From: a virus
DNA length: 23,530 nt
Virus record (IMG/VR): IMGVR_UViG_3300042922_000329
Coordinates: 1-23,530 of that record
Direction: 5' to 3' (one strand)
A program made the position numbers and the translations under genes. The notes beneath the pieces were generated by a model that was given only the letters and a program-made list of their open reading frames with translations, had not been told where the DNA came from and searched no databases. The stretch's first letter is position 1. Each line of letters begins with the position of its first letter. Below are positions 7,003 to 13,638 of this stretch, piece after piece.

Positions 7003-7036
7003 TATAATTCTCCTTTCTTTGAAATCTTAATTCAAT

Positions 7037-7285
7037 TTAAAGTTCAATGTTCCAAAATACATCTTTTAGTGCTTCGGTAAATGTTCCATAAAAATAACCA
7101 TCATAGATATAACATCCGTCTGGGTGAGTACATTGAATATACCATCTTTTATCACCTTTATTTATAGGTTTTTCTTTAGTTATCCCTATATAATAATCAT
7201 TCCAATAAGCGTAAAATTCTTTTGATGTCTTTTCTCTTATGTCTGTAAGCTCATAAACTTTACCTGATTTAGTTTTTATTTTCAT
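7037..7285 (-). CDS. Hypothetical protein, 82 aa, aromatic-rich
   Basis: Not recognised. It begins MKIKTKSGKVYELTD, a strand-turn-strand pattern often seen in small phage beta proteins, then contains many Tyr and Trp (YAYWNDYYIGIT, CYIYDGYFYGTF). It has no membrane segment. GAAAGGAG precedes the ATG at a normal distance. Confidence 0.75.
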   Translation of the reverse strand: MKIKTKSGKVYELTDIREKTSKEFYAYWNDYYIGITKEKPINKGDKRWYIQCTHPDGCYIYDGYFYGTFTEALKDVFWNIEL

Positions 7286-7307
7286 AAAAATCTCCTTTCA
7301 ATAGAAA

Positions 7308-7523
7308 CTACATTTTATCTAAATATACATGCCCACATCTAATTCTATTTTCATCTATAGGTATATAATGTTTAGCACTTCTAATTATCCATTGACCTTT
7401 TTCATAAAAAGTGAAAAATGGATAACCATGTTTATATTGTATTGAATATACTTTTTTAGCAGTTCTAATTTTACCTTCTTCTTCAAATATTGATTCTGGA
7501 TTCTTACTTATTACATAAAACAA
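7308..7523 (-). CDS. Hypothetical protein, 71 aa, TTG start
   Basis: Not recognised. The start is a TTG (7523) following GGTAGGAACTATAT; an ATG slightly downstream is out of frame and meets a stop at once. The protein is basic and beta-rich, with KVYSIQYKHGYPFFTFYEKG in the middle, and has a single Cys. Probably a small soluble domain. Confidence 0.72.
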   Translation of the reverse strand: MFYVISKNPESIFEEEGKIRTAKKVYSIQYKHGYPFFTFYEKGQWIIRSAKHYIPIDENRIRCGHVYLDKM

Positions 7524-7577
7524 ATATAGTTCCTACCTTTCTTTATTAAATGTATTTTAATCAAAGCTAAATTCGGT

Positions 7578-7808
7578 TTAAACTTTATCCCATTCAATTA
7601 AATAACATTTTTTACACTCCATTTGATATTCTATAATATTATTTTCTAAATCATCCTCACAATAACCAGTCCATTCAAATTCATGTTTACAATTAGATTG
7701 AATAATTGTTCTTCTTTCTTTTAGCAAGATATCTTCTTTACTTTTTAATTTTTTAATTTCGCTTTGTAATATGATTAATTCATTTTCTACCTGCTGTAAT
7801 TTATCCAT
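7578..7808 (-). CDS. Coiled-coil protein with C-terminal Cys/His zinc motif, 76 aa
   Basis: The first 36 residues form a clear amphipathic coiled coil (MDKLQQVENELIILQSEIKK onwards). They are followed by C40-x-H42 (NCKHEFEW), C50, and C65-x2-C68 (MECKKCY), which could hold one zinc ion. This layout is common in small phage and mobile-element proteins of unknown role. GAAAGGAGGATTT precedes the ATG. Confidence 0.75.
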   Translation of the reverse strand: MDKLQQVENELIILQSEIKKLKSKEDILLKERRTIIQSNCKHEFEWTGYCEDDLENNIIEYQMECKKCYLIEWDKV

Positions 7809-7856
7809 AAATCCTCCTTTCTAATAATTCAATCAAAGTTATATTTTATTTACATA

Positions 7857-8081
7857 TTAAACAATATCTTTTACATTAACCATACCTAGCTTATATAACG
7901 CATTTATAACATCTTTGTGTGTTCCTAGTTGCAAGGAGGGTCTTTTAAACATACTTACATATTCATCTAGAAAGTTTTGTAAACAATGTAATTCATCTTT
8001 TGTTAATTCAACTGTAATGATTTCTTGATTAACTAATTGATGAAAATTTTTCATTGTATATTTAGGATTCTTTTCAAACAT
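7857..8081 (-). CDS. Hypothetical protein, 74 aa, helical
   Basis: Not recognised. The start is the ATG at 8081 (MFEKNPKYTM), which follows AAAGGAG at 5 nt; the frame is open 15 bases further upstream but that codon overlaps the ribosome binding site. The protein is helical with a LTKDELHCLQNFLDEYVSMF segment that looks like an amphipathic helix pair. Confidence 0.74.
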   Translation of the reverse strand: MFEKNPKYTMKNFHQLVNQEIITVELTKDELHCLQNFLDEYVSMFKRPSLQLGTHKDVINALYKLGMVNVKDIV

Positions 8082-8127
8082 ACTTTCTCCTTTCAATATC
8101 TCAATAGAAATCTAATTCTATTAAAAC

Positions 8128-8487
8128 TTAAAAATCTTTCATTATTTCATAAACATATTCTTTTAATGTTTCATCTGCTTTTATCATTTCTTTTAAGTAC
8201 CATTGTAAATCTTTTATTTTATATTTATTGTCATAAAAACACTCTAGTACAAAAGCGACTATGTAAGCTTCGCCTAATCTATAATGATTACTCAGAATCT
8301 CATTTAGATTACCAGTAATATTATTTGATAAAGTTTCAAAATGAGATGGTTGTTTTGTTTTAGCAATCCTACTTAAATCTTCTTTCATGCCTTTTGCTAT
8401 TATATTTCGTTCCTTTATGTAATCATAGATTTCCTTTTTAGTAAGTGAATCTAACATACTAAATACTTTTTGTTTTCTATTATTCAT
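8128..8487 (-). CDS. Hypothetical protein, 119 aa, all-helical
   Basis: Not recognised. Predicted to be almost entirely helical, beginning with a basic helix (MNNRKQKVFSMLDSLTKKEI) and a KGMKEDLSRI segment that resembles a small SAP-like or helical DNA-binding element, although that match is weak. The C-terminal half is acidic and amphipathic. AAGGAGG is 6 nt before the ATG. Confidence 0.75.
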   Translation of the reverse strand: MNNRKQKVFSMLDSLTKKEIYDYIKERNIIAKGMKEDLSRIAKTKQPSHFETLSNNITGNLNEILSNHYRLGEAYIVAFVLECFYDNKYKIKDLQWYLKEMIKADETLKEYVYEIMKDF

Positions 8488-8498
8488 TTCCTTCCTCC

Positions 8499-8888
8499 TT
8501 AACTTACTTTTATATATTTCATTATATCTATTTTATTATTATAAATCTCATTGTGTAATGTATCGTGGTTATCCATAAACTCATTCTTGTAGATTGTAAT
8601 AATTTGTTTCTTACTTAGGCTCAAAACAACACAGATAGAATATCCATCTACATTTGACCTACCCCTCAATAACACTCTAGCATCCCCATCTTTGTAATGG
8701 AACTCTATTATGTTTCCATATTTAATTGTCTTTTCAACTGATGTTTCTGGTATTTCACGTTCATTCAACCTTATGTATGAGTAATAAGTATAATCAAACT
8801 TGTTATTATTTATTAATTCCTGTAGGTATTTTACTTCCCACTTAGTCATTCGTGATGTCAATTTTCTCCATTCCGTCATTTTAAACAT
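8499..8888 (-). CDS. Hypothetical protein, about 129 aa, alpha plus beta; distant DUF4258/RelE-like pattern possible
   Basis: The N-terminal part is helical (WRKLTSRMTKWEVKYLQEL). From about residue 60 a run of strands follows: GNIIEFHYKDGDARVLLRG, YSICVVLSLSKKQIITIYKN, then NHDTLH. A strand with conserved Arg followed by a strand ending in I-x-T-x-Y-x-N is reminiscent of DUF4258 and other RelE/BECR-fold proteins, but this is only a visual resemblance. AGGAAG precedes overlapping start candidates: GTG at 8891, ATG at 8888 and ATG at 8879. The last has the most usual spacing. Confidence 0.7.
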   Translation of the reverse strand: MFKMTEWRKLTSRMTKWEVKYLQELINNNKFDYTYYSYIRLNEREIPETSVEKTIKYGNIIEFHYKDGDARVLLRGRSNVDGYSICVVLSLSKKQIITIYKNEFMDNHDTLHNEIYNNKIDIMKYIKVS

Positions 8889-8916
8889 CACTTCCTATTT
8901 ATTAATTTTATATTGT

Positions 8917-9069
8917 TTATAATATATAAGTCACAATACCTATTGCAAAAGTATCTAAATATTTTCCTGTGGATGCACCTAATCCGAATCCCCAACCAAA
9001 TATTTCAAAACCTAATATTACAAATCTTCCATCTTCCTTTTGATTATTAAGTATTAATATTTTTAACAT
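8917..9069 (-). CDS. Hypothetical protein, 50 aa, hydrophobic, Gly-rich
   Basis: A short gene with an excellent ribosome binding site (AAAGGAG, 6 nt before the ATG at 9069). The product starts MLKILILNNQKEDGRF and has a hydrophobic Gly/Phe-rich middle (GFEIFGWGFGLGA) and a hydrophobic end (FAIGIVTYIL). It may touch the membrane, but no clean transmembrane helix is evident. Not recognised. Confidence 0.68.
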   Translation of the reverse strand: MLKILILNNQKEDGRFVILGFEIFGWGFGLGASTGKYLDTFAIGIVTYIL

Positions 9070-9108
9070 GTTTCTCTCCTTTCAATAAAATCTAGTTTCT
9101 GATGAAAC

Positions 9109-9291
9109 TTATTGAACTCTTATAATATCATAAGTTTTTTTACATTTAGGACACTTAAACTGCAATCCAGAATATTCACTATAATTAACGTTCATAGTGT
9201 CAATGTCTAATGATAAAGTAATCATATCATTTTCATCATACATATATTCTAAGTAACCCTTTTGACCACAATTACATTCGATTTTTAACAT
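9109..9291 (-). CDS. Zinc-ribbon protein, 60 aa
   Basis: A CxC pair near the N-terminus (C6-N-C8) and a C48-x2-C51 knuckle (FKCPKCKKTYD) frame a beta-rich middle, giving a typical one-zinc ribbon. Likely binds nucleic acid or protein; the partner is unknown. GAAAGGAG lies before the ATG. Confidence 0.75.
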   Translation of the reverse strand: MLKIECNCGQKGYLEYMYDENDMITLSLDIDTMNVNYSEYSGLQFKCPKCKKTYDIIRVQ

Positions 9292-9352
9292 AATAATCTC
9301 CTTTCATATCTAGATAAAGGTCTCATTTCATCAAAATATTTCATTTCTACAA

Positions 9353-9382
9353 TCAAGCAATTACAATGGTTGTAGCACTTGA
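9353..9382 (-). other. Intercistronic two-part hairpin
   Basis: Directly after the stop codon of the next upstream gene, TCAAG (9382-9378, minus strand) pairs with CTTGA (9357-9353), and inside it TACAA (9374-9370) pairs with TTGTA (9366-9362) around a 3-base loop. No T-run follows, so it is not a classic terminator; it could be a processing or stability element. It contains a 13-mer (CAATGGTTGTAGC, plus strand) that recurs at 6445-6457. Confidence 0.4.
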
Positions 9383-9383
9383 A

Positions 9384-9542
9384 CTATTCTTCATTTTCAT
9401 AGTTATTTATTCTAGGGTCTTGTGTACCTCCATAAACGTTAAAGATACAATCTCCACAATCTATATCTCCTGCAAACTCATATTCACAATCATATTCCGT
9501 TCCATTATCAGTCCAATATGAATATCCCTTACATCCTTCCAT
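9384..9542 (-). CDS. Small acidic Cys-rich protein, 52 aa
   Basis: The start is the ATG at 9542 (MEGCKGYSYWTD), with AAAGGAG 5 nt upstream; the frame is open 45 bases further but that part would overlap the upstream gene. C4, C19, C29 and C32 (DCGDC) may bind a metal. Rich in Asp, Glu and Tyr. Not recognised; possibly a nucleic-acid-mimicking acidic protein, which is only a guess. Confidence 0.72.
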   Translation of the reverse strand: MEGCKGYSYWTDNGTEYDCEYEFAGDIDCGDCIFNVYGGTQDPRINNYENEE

Positions 9543-9570
9543 TGTTTCTCCTTTCATCCAAACAACAATT

Positions 9571-9843
9571 TTATCTTGAATTATCAAGCATATATACTTT
9601 TTTAGACTCTAAATCTTGCACTGCAAACATATGAAAATCACCATCTTGAGTATGTATACACTTTACTGTTTTACCATTTAATGTTTTCCACATTTCTTCT
9701 TTTGACATTGCACAACTTTCAATATCTGACAATTTAAAATAATTATTAGACTTTTGAGCAGGTGGATGAAAGTTTGGTTTGGGTGTTGTAGGTGGTGGGT
9801 TTACTCCACCTTTCTTTTCTCTACCTTCTTCTAATCTAAACAT
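9571..9843 (-). CDS. Hypothetical protein, 90 aa, proline-rich N-terminal linker
   Basis: Not recognised. Residues 8-30 are a disordered stretch rich in Lys, Gly and Pro (GVNPPPTTPKPNFHPPAQK). The C-terminal 55 residues look folded, with a helix (SKEEMWKTLN) and strands (TVKCIHTQDGDFHMFAVQD). The layout suggests a short tether with a small domain. GAAAGGAG precedes the ATG. The last codons include a CTTGA/TCAAG inverted repeat. Confidence 0.74.
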   Translation of the reverse strand: MFRLEEGREKKGGVNPPPTTPKPNFHPPAQKSNNYFKLSDIESCAMSKEEMWKTLNGKTVKCIHTQDGDFHMFAVQDLESKKVYMLDNSR

Positions 9844-9881
9844 AACTTCTCCTTTCGACCAAATATTGTTTTTATGGTTAT

Positions 9882-10025
9882 TTAATCTTCCAACTCACTA
9901 AAATAATTATCTTCAGCATCATACATGAACTCTCTCTTACATTCTGGACATTGATACAATTCTTCTGTTTTAGATAATTTATATTGATATAGAAGTTGCG
10001 TTTTACAATATGTACATTCTAACAA
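9882..10025 (-). CDS. Zinc-ribbon protein, about 47 aa
   Basis: A gene with two clear CxxC knuckles (ECTYC and QCPECKREF) about 18 residues apart, giving a canonical one-zinc ribbon, and an acidic tail ending in SELED. The ribosome binding site AAAGGAGG ends one base before an ATG at 10031, which is too close. It is at the right distance (7 nt) from a TTG two codons later, so I use the TTG at 10025. Confidence 0.72.
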   Translation of the reverse strand: MLECTYCKTQLLYQYKLSKTEELYQCPECKREFMYDAEDNYFSELED

Positions 10026-10053
10026 TTCCATTCCTCCTTTTACATTATATGCA

Positions 10054-10278
10054 CTAAATTTTATATAAGTCTTTAATATAATTAATTTTTTCTGTAATTC
10101 TTTCTAGTAGTTTAGTTTCATGCTCTATGTCTGCTTTATATTGTTCTATTTCTTTAATATGTAGACCAGATTCATTATAGTTTAATAGTGTAAAATTCTT
10201 TGCTTTGATTGTTCTTTTAAGGCTATGTTTAATCGCAAGTAAATCTTTGTAACCTAGTTGTATGTTGTGTTTTTTCAT
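10054..10278 (-). CDS. Hypothetical coiled-coil protein, 74 aa
   Basis: Predicted to be two long helices: KDLLAIKHSLKRTIKAKN and then HIKEIEQYKADIEHETKLLE onwards, with heptad-like spacing. No Cys and no membrane segment. AAAGGATG precedes the ATG, a slightly weaker site than its neighbours. Not recognised. Confidence 0.74.
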   Translation of the reverse strand: MKKHNIQLGYKDLLAIKHSLKRTIKAKNFTLLNYNESGLHIKEIEQYKADIEHETKLLERITEKINYIKDLYKI

Positions 10279-10331
10279 TTTATCATCCTTTCTTAATTAA
10301 TATCTAAATGAAACATTGATTCAGTTGAGAT

Positions 10332-10520
10332 TTATTCAGAACTTGAATGATAAAATATATCATTTTGAATACTATCCCAACACATATAATAATCAATATC
10401 CCCATCATTATCATTTAGTGCCGTTTCTAACAATTTTAAATAACTATTAACTATATTACGTTCCTCTTCATTTTCAACTTTAAATTTAGCAATTCCAAAT
10501 TGATTTCTTATAATTTTCAT
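10332..10520 (-). CDS. Hypothetical protein, 62 aa
   Basis: Not recognised. It begins with a strand-like stretch (MKIIRNQFGIAKFKV), has a central helix (EERNIVNSYLKLLETAL) and an acidic, aromatic end (DGDIDYYMCWDS). GAAAGGAG is present, with a rather long gap (about 11 nt) to the ATG. Confidence 0.73.
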   Translation of the reverse strand: MKIIRNQFGIAKFKVENEEERNIVNSYLKLLETALNDNDGDIDYYMCWDSIQNDIFYHSSSE

Positions 10521-10565
10521 ATATTACTTTTCTCCTTTCATTTCGTTAGAATTTCCATTTTGAGG

Positions 10566-10877
10566 TCATTGAGTTGTTCTTCTTATAAATTCATTATTAC
10601 CCCAAATATACTCAGTTCCATAAAACCCATTAATCCATCTACCTTCGTAATCTTGGGATTTGATTTTATATTTAATAAAATGTCCTTCTTGTATTATTTT
10701 ACTAACTTTGATAGTACCAACACATTCAAATCCACTAACATTGTAATTATAGTTTATTAAGTCTCCTACTTTAGCAAGTGGTTCTTGTTTACCAATTCCC
10801 TCACATTTTAATGCTTCATTTTTATTGGTATGTACTTCACCACATATTTCACACTGATAACATAAAATCTCTTTCAT
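10566..10877 (-). CDS. Hypothetical protein with N-terminal Cys zinc knuckle and beta-barrel-like C-terminus, 103 aa
   Basis: Residues 6-25 hold C6, C9-x2-C12 (CEICGEVH) and C25, a probable single zinc knuckle. Residues 36-95 alternate strands around KVGDLINYNYNV and KVSKIIQEGHFIKYKI, like a KOW/SH3-type barrel that often binds nucleic acid or ribosomal parts; that fold is a guess. AAAGGAG precedes the ATG. The upstream spacer matches the one at 6693-6715. Confidence 0.75.
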   Translation of the reverse strand: MKEILCYQCEICGEVHTNKNEALKCEGIGKQEPLAKVGDLINYNYNVSGFECVGTIKVSKIIQEGHFIKYKIKSQDYEGRWINGFYGTEYIWGNNEFIRRTTQ

Positions 10878-10893
10878 TAAATTCTCCTTTCTG

Positions 10894-10916
10894 TTTCAAG
10901 CAAATAATGCTTTTAT
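10894..10916. repeat. Intercistronic repeat, copy 2, with a 5-bp hairpin
   Basis: Matches 6693-6715 at 21 of 23 positions and, like it, spans a TAA stop and the following spacer. This copy also contains a perfect inverted repeat AAGCA/TGCTT (10898-10902 and 10908-10912) with a 5-base loop; in copy 1 the stem has one mismatch. No T-run follows, so it is not an intrinsic terminator. Confidence 0.55.
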
Positions 10917-11287
10917 TGAATGTTTACTTTTTCTTTAATTTCTAATAATCTTCTTGTATCCATATTCCTTATTTTAAGTATATCTTTTTCTGTCATTTGT
11001 TCTATTTCTGATTTATAATTAATTCCATTTCTCTTCAAAGAATTATAAACCATTACTGAAAAGTCTAATTCTTCAATAGTAATATCATTTTGTTTTTCAT
11101 ATACAACATGTAACCAATGTTCAGTTATAGTTGATATTGCTTTTACACTTCCTAGTTGCTTTGCTATTTCACCAGCACCACTATCTGCTTCTACTATGTA
11201 TTTAACATCATTTATATCTATATTGTTCATTTTTAGAGTCTCTTGATAACCTTTTGGTATTTCATGTTGAAACCATAATTTAACCAT
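10913..11287 (-). CDS. Protein with C-terminal RNA polymerase alpha-CTD-like domain, 124 aa
   Basis: From the ATG at 11287 (AAGGAG 7 nt upstream), the last 50 or so residues match the C-terminal domain of bacterial RNA polymerase alpha (helix-hairpin-helix type). The matching blocks are TIEELDFSVMVYNSLKRNGI and TEKDILKIRN, then LLEIKEKV, in register with the [21 protein letters not shown] and EEDLLKVRNLGRKSLEEIKEKL patterns known from Bacillota RpoA. Two residues that contact DNA in E. coli alpha differ: R265 is Met here and G296 is Asp, while N268 and K271 are kept. The N-terminal 65 residues are not recognised. It is far too short to be RpoA itself. It could compete with host alpha for transcription factors or spacers, or be a separate DNA-binding protein; that is inference. 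Confidence 0.78.
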   Translation of the reverse strand: MVKLWFQHEIPKGYQETLKMNNIDINDVKYIVEADSGAGEIAKQLGSVKAISTITEHWLHVVYEKQNDITIEELDFSVMVYNSLKRNGINYKSEIEQMTEKDILKIRNMDTRRLLEIKEKVNIQ

Positions 11288-11395
11288 TTCATTTCTCCTT
11301 ATCATTTATTTTTACCTATTATTACATGTGATTTAAAGCTGTTTTAAGCCATTATTTTATAGTGGGTAGACTGTTAGTATTAGGTGTTTTTTATG

Positions 11396-12055
11396 TCATT
11401 TAGATACATAAAATTCTTTCATATCATCAAGCCTTAAACACGCTAGTTTATAACCAAATACTGCTCCACAGTCTATACAAATTTTCTTACCACATTCACT
11501 ATGCCATATCAAAGCACTTTTATGTAAATATACTGTAGGGGTATGACCCACTACTACCATAACATCATTTGAAATTTCTGTATCGTTGAGAAATTCTTCT
11601 CTTGACCACAACATAAAATCTTGGTCTTGTGTTTCTATTATATTACCATTATGGTCTGTTTGAATTCCTGCATGAGATAATATGTATTTTTTATTATCAA
11701 CTTGAATCTGTAATAAACATGGTAATTCATTTATGTATTTTAAAATCTTATTTTGTTCTGTTTTAGATAAATTCATATACTCATCAAAAGTTACTTTTCC
11801 TCCATTGCTAAACCAATGATAATTGTCGTAATACTTAAAAGCATTTATCATCATATCTTCATGATTGCCTTTTAGTAATATCATACTATCTTGATTTCCA
11901 TAAATATATTGTAGTGCTTTAATTGAATCTTTTCCTCTATCAACCACATCTCCTATAATATATAACTTATCTTCTTTTGTGTTGAAATTGATTTGTTCTA
12001 ATAATTTTATAAATAAATCATATTCTCCATGTATATCACTAATTAAATATATCAT
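11396..12055 (-). CDS. PPP-family metallophosphatase (lambda-phosphatase-like)
   Basis: A Mn/Fe-dependent phosphoesterase of the serine/threonine protein phosphatase superfamily. All metal and active-site motifs are visible in order: DIHG (7-10), GDVVDRG (about 35-41), GNHE (about 62-65), the LSHAG histidine (about 127), and VVGHTP (about 168-173), with CIDCGAVFG near the end. At 219 residues it is the usual length for phage members such as lambda PP. Substrates in this group range from phosphoproteins to dinucleoside polyphosphates and cannot be told from sequence. The ribosome binding site AGGAGG sits 6 nt before the ATG. It is the largest enzyme in the small-gene block and may act on host signalling. 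Confidence 0.9.
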   Translation of the reverse strand: MIYLISDIHGEYDLFIKLLEQINFNTKEDKLYIIGDVVDRGKDSIKALQYIYGNQDSMILLKGNHEDMMINAFKYYDNYHWFSNGGKVTFDEYMNLSKTEQNKILKYINELPCLLQIQVDNKKYILSHAGIQTDHNGNIIETQDQDFMLWSREEFLNDTEISNDVMVVVGHTPTVYLHKSALIWHSECGKKICIDCGAVFGYKLACLRLDDMKEFYVSK

Positions 12056-12099
12056 TCAATTCCTCCTATTATTTTATATTTGTCTTTGAAACAAAGGTT

Positions 12100-12261
12100 T
12101 TAAAGAAATGTTATATCGAGTATATTTTCTTTAGGTATCTTCTTACCCTTTATAAATTTTAATTTTAGACATTTTGAGCATTGACAAGAATATTTTTTAT
12201 CACTGTATGGATTAGCTTCGTCTGCTAACCACCTATGTTTACAAAATAAAGTTTTAAACAT
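12100..12261 (-). CDS. Small basic Cys-rich protein, 53 aa
   Basis: GGAGGAAATTAAAA precedes the ATG at 12261. The product has C7-K-H9 near the start, then C26-x-C28-x2-C31 (SCQCSKC), which could form one zinc site, and a Lys-rich tail (FIKGKKIPKEN). The pattern of small, basic and zinc-binding suggests nucleic-acid contact. Not recognised. Confidence 0.7.
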   Translation of the reverse strand: MFKTLFCKHRWLADEANPYSDKKYSCQCSKCLKLKFIKGKKIPKENILDITFL

Positions 12262-12292
12262 TTTTAATTTCCTCCAAAGATTTATTTCATGG

Positions 12293-12550
12293 TTATTTTG
12301 ATATAAATTTACTATACTTTTCTTCTAATTCTTCCTTATTTACTGTTCTTTTTAATGTGTTTATAGCATTGTCTATATCAACTATTTCTTGGTTGTAAAG
12401 TCTTTCCATAACTTTGTCATATTCTTTCGTGTCGGTTTTTTCATAAGGACATTTCTCTATTCCTGCTTCTATTAATAATTGACTAAATTCTTCATCCGAT
12501 AAACTTTTTATATATTCAATAACTTCTTTACCATACTTTTTAATATCCAT
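12293..12550 (-). CDS. Hypothetical protein, 85 aa, helical and acidic
   Basis: Not recognised. All-helical prediction with SLSDEEFSQLLIEAGIEKCP, a segment seen in many small bacterial helical proteins, then a Glu/Lys-rich end (NKEELEEKYSKFISK). One Cys. GAAAGGAG precedes the ATG. Confidence 0.75.
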   Translation of the reverse strand: MDIKKYGKEVIEYIKSLSDEEFSQLLIEAGIEKCPYEKTDTKEYDKVMERLYNQEIVDIDNAINTLKRTVNKEELEEKYSKFISK

Positions 12551-12562
12551 TTTTACTCCTTT

Positions 12563-12736
12563 CTACCTCTCAGTAAATTCTTTAATTTTGTTAAGTTCAT
12601 CTATCATATCTAAGCATTTACATCCTAAATCCATAATTTCTTTATTGGCTTCTTTAGTAAGCTTATTGTCATCTAAACCATGTGCTAAATAACATAAATA
12701 TGTATTGATTTTATTTAACTGTTCTATTTTTAACAT
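12563..12736 (-). CDS. Hypothetical helical protein, 57 aa
   Basis: AAAGGAGG lies 9 nt before the ATG at 12736. The product is predicted as two or three helices (MLKIEQLNKINTYLCYLAHG, then KEANKEIMDLGCKCLDMIDE) and includes a CxC. Not recognised. Good ribosome binding site and tight spacing to both neighbours support it as a real gene. Confidence 0.7.
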   Translation of the reverse strand: MLKIEQLNKINTYLCYLAHGLDDNKLTKEANKEIMDLGCKCLDMIDELNKIKEFTER

Positions 12737-12758
12737 TGTTGCTTTTCCTCCTTTCTTA

Positions 12759-12980
12759 TTAATTTCTATATTCTACTACAATATTAACAAACATTATCAT
12801 TAATATTAAACCTATTGAAATTCCTATTATTAGTATCAATACTGGATTAGTCATAAAACTACACAATATAAATATTGGTAAAAATAATATTAATACAGCT
12901 AGTATAATAAATATTAAACCTTCTATTGCAATTTTAAAATGTTTCCACAATACTTCTCCGATTGATTTTAAAACTTCCAT
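12759..12980 (-). CDS. Small membrane protein, 73 aa, two TM helices
   Basis: Two strongly hydrophobic segments (about residues 18-40 and 45-67) joined by a very short loop (CSFMTNP), with a basic/amphipathic N-terminus. The ends probably face the cytoplasm. The shape is like a holin or superinfection-exclusion protein, but a small early membrane protein is more likely, given the absence of lysis genes here. GAAAGGAGGA precedes the ATG. Confidence 0.77.
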   Translation of the reverse strand: MEVLKSIGEVLWKHFKIAIEGLIFIILAVLILFLPIFILCSFMTNPVLILIIGISIGLILMIMFVNIVVEYRN

Positions 12981-13022
12981 ATTTATATCCTCCTTTCTTT
13001 AACTTTAGATAGAATGTAAATA

Positions 13023-13187
13023 CTATTGTGATTCTTCATTGTAACAAATATTACACACTATCTTACTTGGTATAATCCAATTATCTTCACTCATAATTAT
13101 TTCACTATCGTCACAATCTAAGAATGTCATTTCATCTTCATAATAATATTCTTCTTTACAATCTTCGCAGATATATCCTTTTGCCAA
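13023..13187 (-). CDS. Small zinc-type Cys-rich acidic protein, 54 aa, TTG start
   Basis: Contains C7-x2-C10 (YICEDCKEE) and C46-x2-C49 (VCNICYN), with a long acidic middle, giving one probable zinc ribbon. The start is a TTG at 13187. GAGGTGA precedes it at a normal distance, inside the last codons of the upstream gene, whose TAA stop ends one base before this TTG. An in-frame GTG at 13199 lies within the ribosome binding site and is rejected. Confidence 0.7.
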   Translation of the reverse strand: MAKGYICEDCKEEYYYEDEMTFLDCDDSEIIMSEDNWIIPSKIVCNICYNEESQ

Positions 13188-13188
13188 T

Positions 13189-13350
13189 TTACTTTTCACC
13201 TCTAATCTTATACCACTTACAAACTATCCAAACATGAATATCATCAAAGAAGCACCAAACTCTCCATTTAAATAGTTTAAATCCTTTTAATGATTTTTCG
13301 TAGTCTGTGAAATAATCCCCTGCGTTTGTGAGTTTATTATTATTATTCAT
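13189..13350 (-). CDS. Hypothetical protein, 53 aa, Trp-rich
   Basis: AAAGGAG is 10 nt before the ATG at 13350. The product begins MNNNNKLTNAGDYFTDYEKS and ends in an aromatic, basic part with four Trp (FKWRVWCFFDD, VWIVCKWYKIRGEK). It may be a membrane-interacting or small beta protein. Translation is probably coupled to the next gene, whose TTG follows the TAA after one base. Not recognised. Confidence 0.7.
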   Translation of the reverse strand: MNNNNKLTNAGDYFTDYEKSLKGFKLFKWRVWCFFDDIHVWIVCKWYKIRGEK

Positions 13351-13370
13351 TGTTTAATTTCTCCTTTTTA

Positions 13371-13553
13371 CTATGCTTGCTTAATAATAATTGAATGTTC
13401 GTTTCCTTTTACATCTTTAAATATTAAAATTGTTTTATAATCTTCCGAGTCTTTTTCATAAATTACATCAACTACAGTTGAATTTTTTAAATTTGGTATT
13501 CCATTATATAAGTCTCTTGCTCCAGAATAACTTCTAGTAATAATATTACTCAA
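13371..13553 (-). CDS. Hypothetical protein, 60 aa, first gene of the small-gene block
   Basis: Not recognised. A beta-rich small protein (TVVDVIYEKDSEDYKTILIF, then GNEHSIIIKQA). The start is a TTG at 13553, with AAAGGAGGT 7 nt upstream. It is the first gene after the consensus promoter at 13672-13699, with an untranslated leader of about 110 bases that begins with a stable hairpin. Confidence 0.75.
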   Translation of the reverse strand: MSNIITRSYSGARDLYNGIPNLKNSTVVDVIYEKDSEDYKTILIFKDVKGNEHSIIIKQA

Positions 13554-13638
13554 TATTTTACCTCCTTTAATTTTATATTTATTATTAATAACTTTTTATA
13601 AATGTCCTCAAAATACTATTTTCATTTAGATTAAAATA

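Noticed and set aside
9292-9383. 19-codon frame between two small genes
   Set aside because: It has no clear ribosome binding site and runs into the next gene's start; the gap is better explained by a hairpin and leader.
11306-11395. Possible promoter (TATAAAAT) or leader in the 90-base gap before the alpha-CTD-like gene
   Set aside because: There is a -10-like sequence but no -35 at a sensible distance, and the inverted repeats there are imperfect.
12759-12980. Holin
   Set aside because: Two helices fit, but no endolysin or other lysis gene is in the window and the place in the transcript looks early.
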